Origin: Nothopassalora personata
Lineage: Eukaryota; Ascomycota; Dothideomycetes; Mycosphaerellales; Mycosphaerellaceae
Assembly (NCBI GenBank): GCA_033816765.1
Contig: CM066288.1
Coordinates: 4,216,001 to 4,280,000 of the forward strand
Length of the DNA stretch: 64,000 nt
Reading direction: 5' to 3'
Below the pieces are notes generated by a model, which did no database searches, had not been told where the DNA came from, and saw only the letters and a program-made list of their open reading frames with translations. Every line of letters starts with the position of its first letter. The first letter of the stretch is position 1. The position numbers and the translations under genes are program-made. Of the stretch, positions 1 to 10,521 are shown piece by piece.

Positions 1-1177
1 ATGGCCAGATTTCGCAGGGGTAGGCGGTAGCTGGAGGTCTGCTGGGGTTGTGTCACTAATTGAGGTTGAGACATGGGGATGCGATCCTTACAGTGAGATG
101 TCATAGCCAGCAAAGGATACGAACAGAAACGGGATTACTGCCAGCCCAGTGCCAGAGTCTCCGGTGGTTTTGAAGGAGCCGCTCAGTGCTGTTGTGATGA
201 CGTAGCCCACTAGCATTATTGCAGCGGAGGACAAGGACAGGAATCGTCGTCCAAGGGTATCGACCAGAACGGCGGCGGTGACCGACCAGATCAGATTGCA
301 AATCTGAAGGCAGGCCGAGATCAGAGTCTGGTCTCTCGTACTCGTGACTCCAATACTATTCAGGACCAGCGGCAAGTAGTAGCTAATGACACCTTGACCA
401 ACCGATTGCGAGAAGAGCCCAATGGTAATGGAAATGAACATGAACAGTCGATGGCGGTTGCCCTTCATCTTGACCATTTCTGCATACTTTACGCTGGTAG
501 CAGCCCGTCTCTCAGCTTGGCGCGTCGCTGTGATCTCAGTCATCGCACAGTCGATGAGAGCCGGGTTATTGACACAATCGTGTGCCTTCTCCAGCATCCG
601 ACGAGCCTCCCGGTTGCGATCCTTGCTGACAAGCCATCGTGGACTTTCAGGTGCGAACATGAGCCCAGGCAGTGCTACGATCGGAAGCAAGATCTGCAAA
701 TAGGTTGGGATGCGCCACGACCAATCGCTCTGGTAGTTACGCGTACCAAACGTGACGAAAGCTCCAATAGTGCCGCCAAGGTACCATCCGCAGTTGTAGA
801 GCGCATTCGAGACACCCCGGTGGGGAGGATAAGCGATCTCATTGATCAAGACAATGACAGGTCCGGAGAACCAGGCACTTGCACAACCGACGAAGAAGCG
901 CATGAGGACAACTTTTGTAGTCGTGTTTGCCAGCTGTCACAGCCATGCCGAGAACCAGGAAGTCGTATCCGATGTATATGCCAGGTTTGCGTCCGTAATT
1001 GTTGGCCGCCCAAGCGGACATGGCATAGCATATGCCATTGCTGACCCAGTACATAGCACCAATGAAGCCAAGCCAGGCCCATGTCAAAGTGTCCATGAAG
1101 TCGTTTCGTCGATCGAGGGCCTGTAACCGTTCATCAGGCTGCCGTCGTAGCCATTTGCGGACGCTCGAGGGTATCAA
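1..1177 (-). pseudogene. MFS sugar (lactose permease-like) transporter, frameshifted, cut by window edge
   Basis: The translation is a fungal sugar-porter of the major facilitator superfamily. It shows NNYGRKPGIYIGY (loop 2-3), NEIAYPPHRG, PESPRWLVSKDR after helix 6, and DTLGRRFLSLSS in the second half. Frame continuity is lost twice. Near 1124 the NGYDGSLMNG segment and the following LQALDR segment are in different frames. Near 931 one extra base separates GMAVTA from ANTTTKVVLMRFF. No intron with GT..AG ends explains either break. A 50-bp intron (91..42) then joins FAGYDIS to a segment with AYPCEIWP, which runs off the left edge. Intact relatives import sugars by proton symport at the plasma membrane. 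Two independent indels suggest a decayed gene, although assembly errors could mimic this. The first helix and true start upstream of 1177 were not found. Confidence 0.65.
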
Positions 1178-2182
1178 GCGGTTAGCGAGGCTGCTCCGAT
1201 CGACTGTCAGGAGATACAGCTCTTAGAGAAAAGTATCAGAGACAGAACCGTCCAATTCAACTTGATGAGATTTGCTTTGATGTACTATGGTCGACCATCA
1301 TTTGGCAGGACGGCTTGCAGTTCGTCGCCAATGGCCTTTAAGCGAGATTTAAAGGCACCCATAGCATAAGTTGGATTCTCGAGATGTGCTACTGAGCTTG
1401 AGTGATGTCCGCTGCCTTGATGATCCTGTGGCTCTGATAGTGACCGGGGTGCGGAGTAGAACATGATGCACTTTGAGCAGACAAGTCTTTCGAATCCAGG
1501 GAGTCATGCATAACGTTACTCGCGGAGTAATGGGCCGGATATCCTCCTCGGATGTAAGAGAAGTGGTGACACTGATCAGTCTGGTTAAGGCATGAGAAGG
1601 CGTTTCGAAAGGTCCTACTCAGGGTAGCGCTGGTGGGTGCGAAAAATGTTCCACACATGCGTAATCCCACTGCGAGCCTCGCAGTCATAAGCGTGCCGCA
1701 TATTCTTTGGTGGTGAATAAGCCGTTTAGAGGTCCCTCGCACGAGTTCTGCGTGTGAAGGACAGAAACGCATTCTCGCAGACTCGCACTACTCTTCCCTA
1801 GTCCTACTCGCGTGCAGACCATGTTCATTCACAATCATGGGGCGGGTAAAGCCTGGTCCGACTTCGGACGTGGAGGCCCATGGAGAGATACATACTTCGG
1901 ACCACTGTGAGTGGGGGCGTTGATTCTGCCTATGCAAGTGATATAGATCGTATACGGACCGGGGACCATGCGTGAAGCAGGTGTTCTCCATGTCCTGATA
2001 TGAACAAGTCTCCAGCTCTTAGCGAGAAGCGGATTTCCCCTCTTGATATGCCGCGTCTCAAGGCCGGGGTCGACAGTGACATACCAGTCTTTGCTACAAT
2101 GCTGTTCTGGGCCTTCCGGCTGCCTGTCTGTATGGGCATATCGTTCGACTTTTGTTGGTCGCAATCACATTGTGCAGGCAGG
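1178..2182. other. Gene-poor interval
   Basis: About 1 kb between the transporter remnant and the 3' end of the UVRAG-like gene. Only short overlapping ORFs of low complexity are present, and none resembles a protein family I know. It may hold the decayed 5' end of the transporter. Confidence 0.5.
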
Positions 2183-4237
2183 TCACACTGTCACAGCATT
2201 CTTTTCTCTGCCGCTGATTTCTCGCAGTCTGTCGGCAGCTCCTCTCGGCTTTCCATTGCCAATCAGTGTCCGACCGGACATCGCGCTGGCAGTGGAGTCT
2301 TGACTACCACTCCTCTCAAGAGCTGGCGCCCTCATGAGCCCTCGCACGCCACCAGCCTTCCGAGCAGGGAGCTTTCCTTCACCTGCCGTGGCCACGAAGA
2401 GCAGGTACTTGAGATTCGGTAATGTCTGCCTTATGTCGAGGACTCTGAGGTTGTAAGCATTTTCAAGTAGAACTCGGATGTCTTGGTTTACTAGAAAGAC
2501 TGCGTACTCGAAGCGAAATCGGGGTACGCTCTTGCTGAAGAGTGGATACGTTCGTAAGGTCTGCTCCGCATTCGCCGATGTGGAGCGGCTGTTGTGTTGC
2601 AGAAGGCTGATAGGATCGCAGACTGTACTACTACTCCCGCGCGGCGTGACCGGATACGGCAATGCTTGCTTCAGGTAAAAAGCAAGTAGCTGAAGTACGT
2701 GGGCTACATGGCCAAGCGCTGCAGAGACTACTTCAGGTGGCTCGGAATCCAGGTCCTCGGAATTGGGAAGCCGTAGCTCGCGAATGCTGAAAGCTAGGGT
2801 CTTTCCAGAGACTGGTTCGATAGGATAGCATCGTTGAATGTCCTCGCATATTCGACGACGCTGATTTTGGACAGCTCTTCGCTTCACGTTGTGCTGTTCT
2901 CGCAGGGTAGGCAAGTCGCTTCTGTCTTGCTGCATTCTCTTCGAGATAGTTTGACGAGAACTTGAATCTGATTTCATCAGCTCGCGTCGTGAAGCCAAGG
3001 ATTGGCGCTTCTCCTCTTGCTGTTTCTGTGCCTTTTCAAGCTGTTTCCCAACCGTCTGCTTCGCAAAATGAATGGTCTTGAGCCGATCTTCGGCTTCAGC
3101 AACTTCATCGCGTTCGCAAAGAGCTTGTTTGTTCGCTTGCAGCAGGGAATCCAAGTCATCTGCCAGCTGATCACGAGTGGCCAAGGCATCCTGTATGCTG
3201 TCGTCCAGCTTCGAAAGGCGCAGCAGGGCGTCGAAAGACGAAGTGGGTAGAGCGCGCTGATGCCCAGCTGTCTTGCTGCGTCGCAGAGGGCCATGACCAG
3301 GAGGAACATAGTCGGCCAGGGAATCGGTGAACGATGTGTATATCCCATCGATCATGTGGAATAAGACGGCATTTGGAGGCAGTGCTCGGTCAAGGTCATC
3401 CAGCTGTAGGAGTCAGTGTTGGGTTACCTGCACTGACAACATCGAGCACTCACACAATTGCCCAGGTAGCGTAAACCACTGAGTTCAAGCTTCAAATAGA
3501 GAAGTTGCTGCCACGATCCACCTTTGGCTCCTTGGACCCAAATGCGTAGGGAGAACGCTTGTCGCCGAGTGACGCCAGGTCCACAAGTCAGCCAGTCAAT
3601 ATGGCGAAAAGTTGGGTTCATGGTCTTTTCGATGGTCTCTGAGACATATACAGGCTCTACATCGTGTATCAGCTCGTCTGTGTGTGGTGCCTACGGACTC
3701 TGGCACGCACTGACCTTCAACACCCTGAACATGCATACTGAAGAACACATCTGCCATCCTCTCTTTCGTCACATTCTCCAGCCTCTCTTGTCTCTTTTGC
3801 GGAGTAGCGTTCGCCCACTCGATCGTACTCCGTCGTCGCGACCTCTGTAAGTCCGGTCTCTTTGGACTGCCTGAAGCTGATCTTTGCGGTCGCTGTCTCT
3901 GCTTGCTTGGAACAGGGCTGCCATCTGTCCCCGCGTCGCCCGTCGTAGTGGAATCCGTCGCGGCGTCTTCAATAACGGCGCGTAAGTCGGTCGAGCTTCG
4001 CGAATGTCCCAATGCCTTCTGCTCTTGTAGGGCGACGAGCTTGGCGGGCGACTTGAGAGTATGCGGGAGGGCATCATCGTCGATAGCCTTGTTCCTGCTG
4101 CGTGCAGGCGAAGCAGGAGCCAGAGAAATGTTTCTTAGCGATATGGACACCAGGTTCCGGAGCTTACGGTTGGACGGGAGGAGCCATGTCTCTTCAGCCT
4201 GCTTCAAGCTCGAGGAGTGGGATGTTGATTGCGCCAT
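2183..4237 (-). CDS. UVRAG/Vps38/Atg14-family autophagy and endosomal protein
   Basis: Three exons: 4237..3715, 3656..3454 and 3403..2183, with introns of 58 and 50 bp. They give about 648 residues. Exon 1 is basic and serine-rich (NLVSISLRNISLAP) and ends at DVFFSMHVQGVE. The splice restores EPVYVSETIEKTMNPTFRHIDW, a C2-like segment typical of fungal UVRAG proteins. The second splice restores LDDLDRALPPNAVLFHMIDG, followed by YTSFTD. A charged coiled coil follows (roughly residues 300-420). The C-terminal part contains VAHVLQLLAFYLKQALPYP and FEYAVFLVNQDIRVLLENA, typical of the domain that binds the Vps34-Vps30 PI3-kinase complex. By family, it would target class III PI3-kinase to endosomes or autophagic membranes. 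The tail after residue ~590 is low-complexity. Assignment between Vps38 and Atg14 subtypes is not settled from sequence alone. Confidence 0.78.
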
Positions 4238-4894
4238 TCATCACCGTCATTGGGTCGTGTGAGTACGTTCAATGGCATGAGCGACACATGATCTGCACAA
4301 GAGAGATGCAATGTTGAGCCTTGAGGTCAGCCGTGGGCGGTGCTGTTGACGTGACAGGGTGTTGAGGGGGGTCGCGCGAACCTTGGCACCTTCTCCCGCC
4401 TGTCGCCCTACCTAGTTCTACAACATTGATGCATCAGTATCTGATCGCGAGGCATACTGCACAGGCGGCTGCAGGCCAAGTAGAACATCTCACACACACT
4501 CAAGTCCAAGGTATACGATCGTACTACATGTATTCTCCCAGAACAGCCAACAACATATCACCTCAGGCACCACATTCCCATCAAACATACTTACGACAGC
4601 TCGTAGGATCGCCTCATTCACCGTTCGTCACTGTTAAGACTCCCGGTTGAGATTCGTTTGCATCTTTATGAAAACGTCCGCGTTTTGCAGCGCACGTATC
4701 GGACGACTTTCCACCGTTCAGACCACTGTTCCATGCCTGCTACTCTTCTATACTTCCTACAATGATCGGCGAGGACTTTCGAACAGGGTTCCGGTCCTGC
4801 TTGGGTCAAGAGCAGGACGGTGACATACTGGAACAACCTATGGCGACGAGAAAGTTGCAGCGAATCGTCGTTCGTCCCGCCATTTGACGTTGCT
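4238..4894. promoter_or_regulatory. Intergenic region upstream of the UVRAG-like gene
   Basis: About 650 bp separates the start of the UVRAG-like gene from the 3' side of the first F-box-like gene. Only short ORFs are present. It presumably holds the UVRAG-like promoter. I saw no distinctive motif. Confidence 0.4.
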
Positions 4895-5352
4895 TCACGC
4901 TCTTGAAGCGCTCCAGCGGACATCGACAACAGCTTTCGCCAGGGGGACACAGGCAGAGCAACGTTGTCGGCATCGGATCTCTTCTACAGCTCTGCAATAT
5001 CGCTCCACTTTGCTAACCTCCTTATATGTCCCTAATGAACGCGTGGCGAAGATCTTGATGTAGACGGGCTGTCCTTGGTACTCGAGGCGTCCCGCAGCAT
5101 GTCTTCGAAGTGCATATGGAGCGACTTCAGCCACTCCGAGTTTAGCTTCATGCGAAGTGTCTTGCAGGTGGCTGGCTCTGCTATTGGGTCACGGGTAAGA
5201 TTGATGGTGTAGCTGCAAACTATGAGGAGTAGCTCGTCTGGTAATTTGAGCAGGCGGCATCTGGTAGTGGCGGGCTCGCTTGATGAAGTGGTGGGGCTTC
5301 TGGATGCAATGTTAGTGATACTCCGCGATGTGCTGGTTGGTCTACTGGGCAT
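4895..5352 (-). pseudogene. Small F-box-like protein, frameshifted paralog
   Basis: The protein starts at 5352 with a Ser/Thr-rich leader and reads RCRLLKLPDELLLIVCSYT, an LP-x-EL segment at the start of many F-box-like domains. It then reads EPATCKTLRMKLNSEWLKSL. It matches the neighbouring gene at 5698..6162 (YHLLDVPVELKLIIW, EPTLLRSCTTLRNLLLEEWL) residue by residue around the same spacing. Just after HFEDMLR, near 5090-5100, the frame changes. Similarity to the neighbour continues in another frame as EYQGQPVYIKIFATRS and KEVSKVERYCRAVEE, down to about 4895. A one-base indel therefore splits the second half. Function of the intact family is unknown; F-box-like segments usually recruit SCF ubiquitin ligase, but this is only inferred. 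Confidence 0.5.
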
Positions 5353-5697
5353 TATTTGGAGGCAGTGGAGTTTCAACTTTTGGCAAAGGATGTGGGCGGA
5401 CTTTGACCCTGGCCGCTTGTACGAATATCCAGTAGAGTCTTGAGCTCGTTGATGAGCATTTGCGTGTTCATGGTACCTTGTGGATTGTGTAGAGCTCACT
5501 TCAATGCGGACTGACCCGGCAAATACCGAAAAGTGGGTTCTGACCAAACGCCGCCCAGTCTTTCCATTTGGATGCAGGTTGGAGGCTGACTGTCAGCTGG
5601 AGATCGAGCTCTTCACATGCAGACATTGCAAGCATGTAAGATGACACGTTCAGTTTGGTACTGAGAGGCAGGGCACAATGTGAGGTTGTCGCCCTAC

Positions 5698-6162
5698 TCA
5701 GCCCAAATTCCTTCCTACAGTTTGCTGGTAGCTCTTCAACGAACACTGCGTCGAAATCGCCGCATTACACAACTTTCCCCCCGGACGCTGTCCCATACAC
5801 AGCAGCAAATGCTCAAGATCCTCCTGATGCATGCCATTGCGGTAGCTCGGCCATCCCAACATCTCCTGAGATATTCTCACAATCTCCTTGACCGTCCTAA
5901 CTTCGCGATGTCGCAAGATCTGGCACTCTAGCGGGTGTCTATTGTACTTGTGGATCTTCTGCTGGAGTGCCCGGTAGTGCCGATACAGAGATTCGAGCCA
6001 CTCTTCTAAAAGAAGATTCCGCAAGGTTGTGCAGCTGCGTAGAAGCGTTGGCTCTTGGACAGGAGATCTGGCGATGTCACTGATGTGAGTCCAGATGATG
6101 AGTTTGAGCTCAACGGGGACATCTAGCAGGTGGTATTCCGTTGTTGGAGGCCTTGTACTCAT
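5698..6162 (-). CDS. Small F-box-like protein (intact copy of tandem pair)
   Basis: This 154-residue ORF is read from ATG at 6162. It has a short polar leader, then YHLLDVPVELKLIIWTHI near residues 10-27, the LP/VP-x-EL pattern seen at the start of F-box and related domains of dothideomycete proteins. EPTLLRSCTTLRNLLLEEWL follows. The second half is charged (RHREVRTVKEIVRISQEMLG) and has no known motif. It is a tandem paralog of the frameshifted copy downstream on the same strand. No intron is needed. Role is unknown; SCF-type substrate recognition is a guess from the leader motif. Confidence 0.55.
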   Translation of the reverse strand: MSTRPPTTEYHLLDVPVELKLIIWTHISDIARSPVQEPTLLRSCTTLRNLLLEEWLESLYRHYRALQQKIHKYNRHPLECQILRHREVRTVKEIVRISQEMLGWPSYRNGMHQEDLEHLLLCMGQRPGGKLCNAAISTQCSLKSYQQTVGRNLG

Positions 6163-6978
6163 AGTGCTGTCAGTCGATCATGCCTTCGTTGTGGTGCTGG
6201 CTACAGATATTCAGCAGGTGGTTGAGCACTTGAACTTTGCACTTATGCCTTTCGAAAAAAAAAATAGACTCTACCGTCCTACCGTCATGACTGTGAGTGA
6301 GCCTATGAGTATTATCATTCGCACATGATCGACTTGCAATCCATGCCGAAGTGAAGCCATGTGTACCTGCTGGCAACGAGCGAAGTCTGAGATCTGAGGT
6401 CTGTCTCCGGTCATCTGTGTCGGCAGTTAAGATGTCCAACACCGGAATGAATAAGTACATCAGGGCTGCAGACTACTAGTCATCGGGTTGAGCTCCGTGG
6501 CATGGTATGTTGTGATCGGAGCGGGTATTGCGGCCAGCGGGCCTGGTTGTGGGCAGCCTGACCCGATGCGGTAATGGCATCCAGCATCGTTGCGAAAACA
6601 GCCAAATCGCTTGCAAGGTGATTCTATCGAAGGTCGTGGCGAATACTATGCTTAGTTGTCGCTTTGAAGGAAGAACTAGAATGTCATATTAGCACAGAAG
6701 GGCTCGGCGCAAAGGGCATCTCTGATGAAGTATTCAACAACTGCCTTTTTAGCGGCGACCAGTGGTATACTTTTCGAAACTTTAGCTTCAGATCATGTCG
6801 TGATGTGATTCTGTCAGGTCTTCCTGTAGGCTTGCGAAGTCGTGTCGCTGCCAATGTCATAGCCATCGCTGGCACATCATCTCCTCCACCTTGACCTGTG
6901 GACCCAGCTCTGGCCCTCCCATGTTGAACACCGTCCCCAACCTCTTGCTCGATACTTCGCTCGCACCAACTTCAAAAT
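6163..6978. other. Gene-poor interval
   Basis: About 800 bp between the F-box-like gene and gcvH. It contains a run of ten or so A (near 6256) and short ORFs only. Nothing recognisable. Confidence 0.4.
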
Positions 6979-7641
6979 CTACTTGGAGTCTGCCTCTACT
7001 GTGAACTTCCTGTACCCATCCGCATCCATCAATGCGTCCAGCTCCTCAGCCTTGCTGGCCTTGATCTTTGCCAACCAGCCGTCCTTCTCAGGGCTCTTAT
7101 TGATTGTTTCTGGCTTCTCTTCCAACACGCCATTGGCTTCTAAGATTACACCACTGATTGGGGTCATGATGTCGGAGGCAGATTTGACGGACTCTACTGC
7201 GCCGATCGACTCGCCTTTGGCGACTTCGAGGTCTGCTGTGGGGAGCTCGACGAAGACGACTTCGCCGAGGGCTTTCGCGGCGTATTCTGAGATGCCAATG
7301 GTGGCTGCATCGTTCTCGTCAGTGGATCGTTCTCGGTGGGTTGTGCTACCGTTTGATCCTACCTGTCTCGCCGTCCTCAGAGAGTTCTATCCATTCGTGG
7401 TCTTGTGTGTACTTCTTCTCCGACACTACACAAATTAGCCCGCTGCCCTCACATGCTTTCCTTGTCGACTCCCACCTTTCGCGCTCACACTGAAACTACG
7501 GAGAGCCGGTTGAAACACCGGTTGCTGAGCTCTAAGCTTCAAGTATTGTGGTCGGCTGCATCTTGTGAGGTTTGACAAGGCAAAAGAGCGTGTAAAAGCA
7601 CGGCCGATGCGGCCGACCACAGGAGCTGCCATGTCGTCCAA
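6979..7641 (-). CDS. GCV3: Glycine cleavage system H protein, mitochondrial
   Basis: Three exons: 7641..7476, 7425..7363 and 7304..6979, with introns of 50 and 58 bp, giving about 184 residues. The first exon is an Arg/Ser-rich mitochondrial presequence ending FSVSAK. The splice gives VSEKKYTQDHEWIELSEDGE, the classic start of H protein. The next splice gives ATIGISEYAAKALGEVVFVE and then GAVESVKSASDIMTPISG, in which the lysine of ESVKSAS is the lipoylation site. The C-terminus contains EKDGWLAKI. H protein shuttles the aminomethyl group between P, T and L proteins of the glycine decarboxylase complex in the matrix. The start could be the ATG at 7641 or the one at 7632 (MAAPVVGR). It is divergent from the bS6m gene. 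Confidence 0.95.
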
Positions 7642-7856
7642 GAATCAGGTGTAGGTTGTTGTAACAAGGTGAATCACTTCAAAAAGTTCCAACAATGCTA
7701 CGCTACCCCCGCCGAGGATATGGATGGCCGCTCGTGCCAATTGCGGGCGTCCGATCCGAGATAGTTCTAAGATCTCTCGGCAACGGCCGAGCCAGCCGAC
7801 CTCAAGTTGTGAAGTGTTGATGGCGAGCACATTGACTTAAGCACAACTCTGTCAAG
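7642..7856. promoter_or_regulatory. Shared divergent promoter, gcvH / bS6m
   Basis: Only 215 bp separates the start codons of two head-to-head genes for mitochondrial proteins. Promoter elements for both must lie here or in the transcribed leaders. I saw no clear TATA box. Confidence 0.6.
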
Positions 7857-8315
7857 ATGTTATATGAGCTGATAGGCGTGGTATGGATACACCGAGCATA
7901 TTGATGCGACCACACTGACACCCTTCAGGTCCGCCCAGGCCGCAGCATCAACGAGATCAAAGAGTCTGCCACCACTCCCTTCTCACACTCGTAGCCATCC
8001 TGACACTCCCCCAGAATCACCCGAACGACCGGTAATATCATTCTCTCAGCCGGCGGCGTAGTAAGAGGCATCACGAACTGGGGCGTATTCACACTTCCCA
8101 AGCCGGCGCGAAAACAGGGCGCAACATACAAAGATGGGCACTACTTTATTCTGAGATTCGATTCGAGCGCAAAGACACAGCATGCCGTGCGCAGAACACT
8201 GGGACTGGATCCAAGGATGATCAGATACAGCGTGGTGCAGATGGGGAGCAAGCTGGACGAGATCAAGGATGTTGCGGGCAAGGCGGAGTGGAGAGGTGTT
8301 GGCGAGAGCGCTTGA
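7857..8315 (+). CDS. MRP17: Mitochondrial small ribosomal subunit protein bS6m
   Basis: The gene is short and split, so no long ORF marks it. Exon 1 (7857..7880) encodes MLYELIGV. Exon 2 (7929..7963) encodes VRPGRSINEIKE. Exon 3 (8015..8315) encodes ITRTTGNIILSAGGVVRG and then NWGVFTLPKPARKQGATY, HYFILRFDSS and RRTLGLDPRMIRYSVVQMG. The total is 119 residues, the usual size for fungal mitochondrial S6. LPKPARK and TLGLDPRMIR are hallmarks of this family. The introns are 48 and 51 bp, and the second has a weak donor (GTCTGC). The protein would bind 15S rRNA with S18 in the mitoribosome. The gene shares a promoter with gcvH. Confidence 0.92.
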
Positions 8316-9576
8316 GGGGTTCAAGAAAACGGGAAGAAGGATGGGGGAAAGGGAAGGACTGTAGTGATACCGTCGCGTCGCAGAGAGTGGCGGGAATGTA
8401 CAGCAAAAAGCATGGCATAAGGTGGCGTTTGAGGTGGGAGCCTGGATTGCCGGCATGAATATGCGGAAGATAGGGGCCACACGCACGGTCGACTGCCACG
8501 TGCTCGACTTCACCGTGCCTTTGCCACATACTTTGATGGAGCCGCCAGTCGGTGTATATGATCGGTTAGCTGAAGGCCGAAGCGCGCCAGCGAGGCCGTG
8601 ATGGTCGAGATCGGCCGCAAAATGAGACACAACTGAAATATGAATTTCGACAGCACACAATAGCTCTTCTGAGTGGCTGTTCTTACAATTTCCAAGCCCA
8701 TATTCGACGGGCGAAAAGCAGGTGACTGACAATCCGTCGAATTTTGAGTGTGACTGTTTACACCTCAACCTGAGTCCGTTGTTGTGCTATACTTCCACTG
8801 AACTGCTTCAAGACTGACGACGATCCCTTGAAGACTCCAGGCTTACTCACAAGCACGATGTGCGCTCGAGGGACATCAGGAGAACAACACAACTAAATGT
8901 TGCTGAGGCCGGCGAATACGTCGAGCACATCATCCGATACCTTGATACGTTGTCGAATATTCGAGCTGCTGATTCGGTCGCGCTCTATGATTGCAGTAAG
9001 TATATGCGGAGCGACGCTATGCGATATTCAGAGTTACGGAGCGACTTGGAGCAATTGGCATCTTTCGTCTGCTTGGCAATTTCGGAATCGACTTGCGCGC
9101 TGCAATACCGATTTAAGCGCTTATCGATATCGAGAGTACGAGCGCTGTCGCCAGTGACATGGCCCATTTTTGCTGGAAGAGCGGATATCGCGCCTGATCG
9201 CCGTGGAAGGACTTATAATATCCTTATCGTCTCAACTCCTTCGCGCGCACGGCTTACCGGAGTCTTCTGAGCCTGAGCTCATACAAAGTGGCTGTAAGCA
9301 GTAGAGCTTACGAATCAAGCTGTGAAAAGAGAGTACGTGAAGCGCACATTGAATTTACAGAACTGTGAAAGTCACATTCCTTTCAAGAGGTGTGAAGGGC
9401 TAGCACGCACGGAAGGCGCACATCGGGGGTTGAAATAGGTGAGAATTATTGCCAATTTCCATGCGTACGCGCGCCTCATATTGAAGTAAGCCGCCTATTT
9501 TGAAAGCTGCGCAAGCCAGTAGCACTTCCCAGAGCTGTGTATGCGTAGTGCCCAGTGCGTCTCTCAACCCCAACCT
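8316..9576. other. Gene-poor interval
   Basis: About 1.25 kb downstream of bS6m. Several ORFs of 60-240 codons exist on both strands, but their translations lack any recognisable domain and look like chance frames. Nothing convincing. Confidence 0.4.
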
Positions 9577-10521
9577 CTAGTCATCAAGGTTCTCCTCCTT
9601 CACACCGGTCTTCTCCTCCTTGATAGCGGTCCCCTCGACTTTCACAACACGATCGCCTTCGCCATCCATCTCGTCGTCTCCGTCTTCAGCCTCGCTTTCC
9701 TCCCAGCCATCCTCCATCTCCTCGTCCTCTGAGTTCCACTCGCCGTCCGACATGTCCTCGTCCTCGTCCTCATCTTCATCCTCGTCCGCGACTCCCAATG
9801 GCCGGTTGAGTCCGACACCTGCCATATCCTGAATGTCTCGGGCGCACTCCCGGTTGATGGCGTACTGCTCCTTGGCCATGACTTCGTCGATGTAGTCGCG
9901 TACAGCCATGATAGCCTTGCTGCGTTCAAGAGTATCATCATTCGGGACAGAGCCACACTTGCTGCTGTACAGCTGTGCGGCCTCGATGTCGGTGCAGGAG
10001 ACCACCTCGTGGCTGGTGCGGAGTTGGTGGTTGTTGTTGTTTGCCTTGACCCACTTGTCGAACTGGCGGAGCTTGGTGTCGGTCTTTGGGCACTTGTTGG
10101 TGATGTAGTGGCGGATCTCGAGGTATCGAGTCGCGGGTGTTGCTGGGTTCCGCTGGAAGTCCTGGAGTCTGCCCTGGCTCTGCAGCAACATGAGGAACTT
10201 CTTCAGGTTGGCGAAGTCGAAGTCCTTGACTTGTACGATGATGCGCGGGGCGGAGTTTATCAGGAAGGCTTCGGCGACTCGGCGGTACTGGTTGTACATT
10301 TTCCCCCAGACGCCGTTCCCGCCGTGGCTCAAGGCGTGGAGGTAGCGGGTGGTGAAGTTGATTAGAGCGTTTGTGGTATGGGTGGGCTTTCTGATGTTTT
10401 CGGTTTCGATGAGGATGAGTTCGTCCCCGAGAACCATGAATTTTCCCATCATCTCGAGTAGCTCCGGAGGCGTGCGCTTCAGAACCCGGGCGTTCGCCTG
10501 CGGCCTGGGTACGTTCGCCAT
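9577..10521 (-). CDS. F-box-like protein with acidic tail and SUMO-type motifs
   Basis: The ORF is read from MANVPRPQANARVLKRTPPELL at 10521, giving 314 residues. An earlier ATG at 10713 would add an unlikely leader. RTPPELLEMMGKF near residue 20 resembles the LPxEL start of F-box-like domains. The middle is charged, with RYLHALSHGG and KDFDFANLKKFLMLLQSQG. From about residue 245 the chain becomes a strongly acidic run (DEDEDEDEDEDMSDGE). The last 30 residues hold three consecutive psi-K-x-E motifs (VKVE, IKEE, VKEE). Those motifs fit the SUMO consensus; modification is inferred only. Family and function not recognised beyond this. Confidence 0.65.
   Translation of the reverse strand: MANVPRPQANARVLKRTPPELLEMMGKFMVLGDELILIETENIRKPTHTTNALINFTTRYLHALSHGGNGVWGKMYNQYRRVAEAFLINSAPRIIVQVKDFDFANLKKFLMLLQSQGRLQDFQRNPATPATRYLEIRHYITNKCPKTDTKLRQFDKWVKANNNNHQLRTSHEVVSCTDIEAAQLYSSKCGSVPNDDTLERSKAIMAVRDYIDEVMAKEQYAINRECARDIQDMAGVGLNRPLGVADEDEDEDEDEDMSDGEWNSEDEEMEDGWEESEAEDGDDEMDGEGDRVVKVEGTAIKEEKTGVKEENLDD

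Noticed and set aside
8046..8768. 240-codon minus-strand ORF
   Set aside because: It runs antisense over the third exon of the bS6m gene and its translation has no domain; the sense gene explains the open frame.
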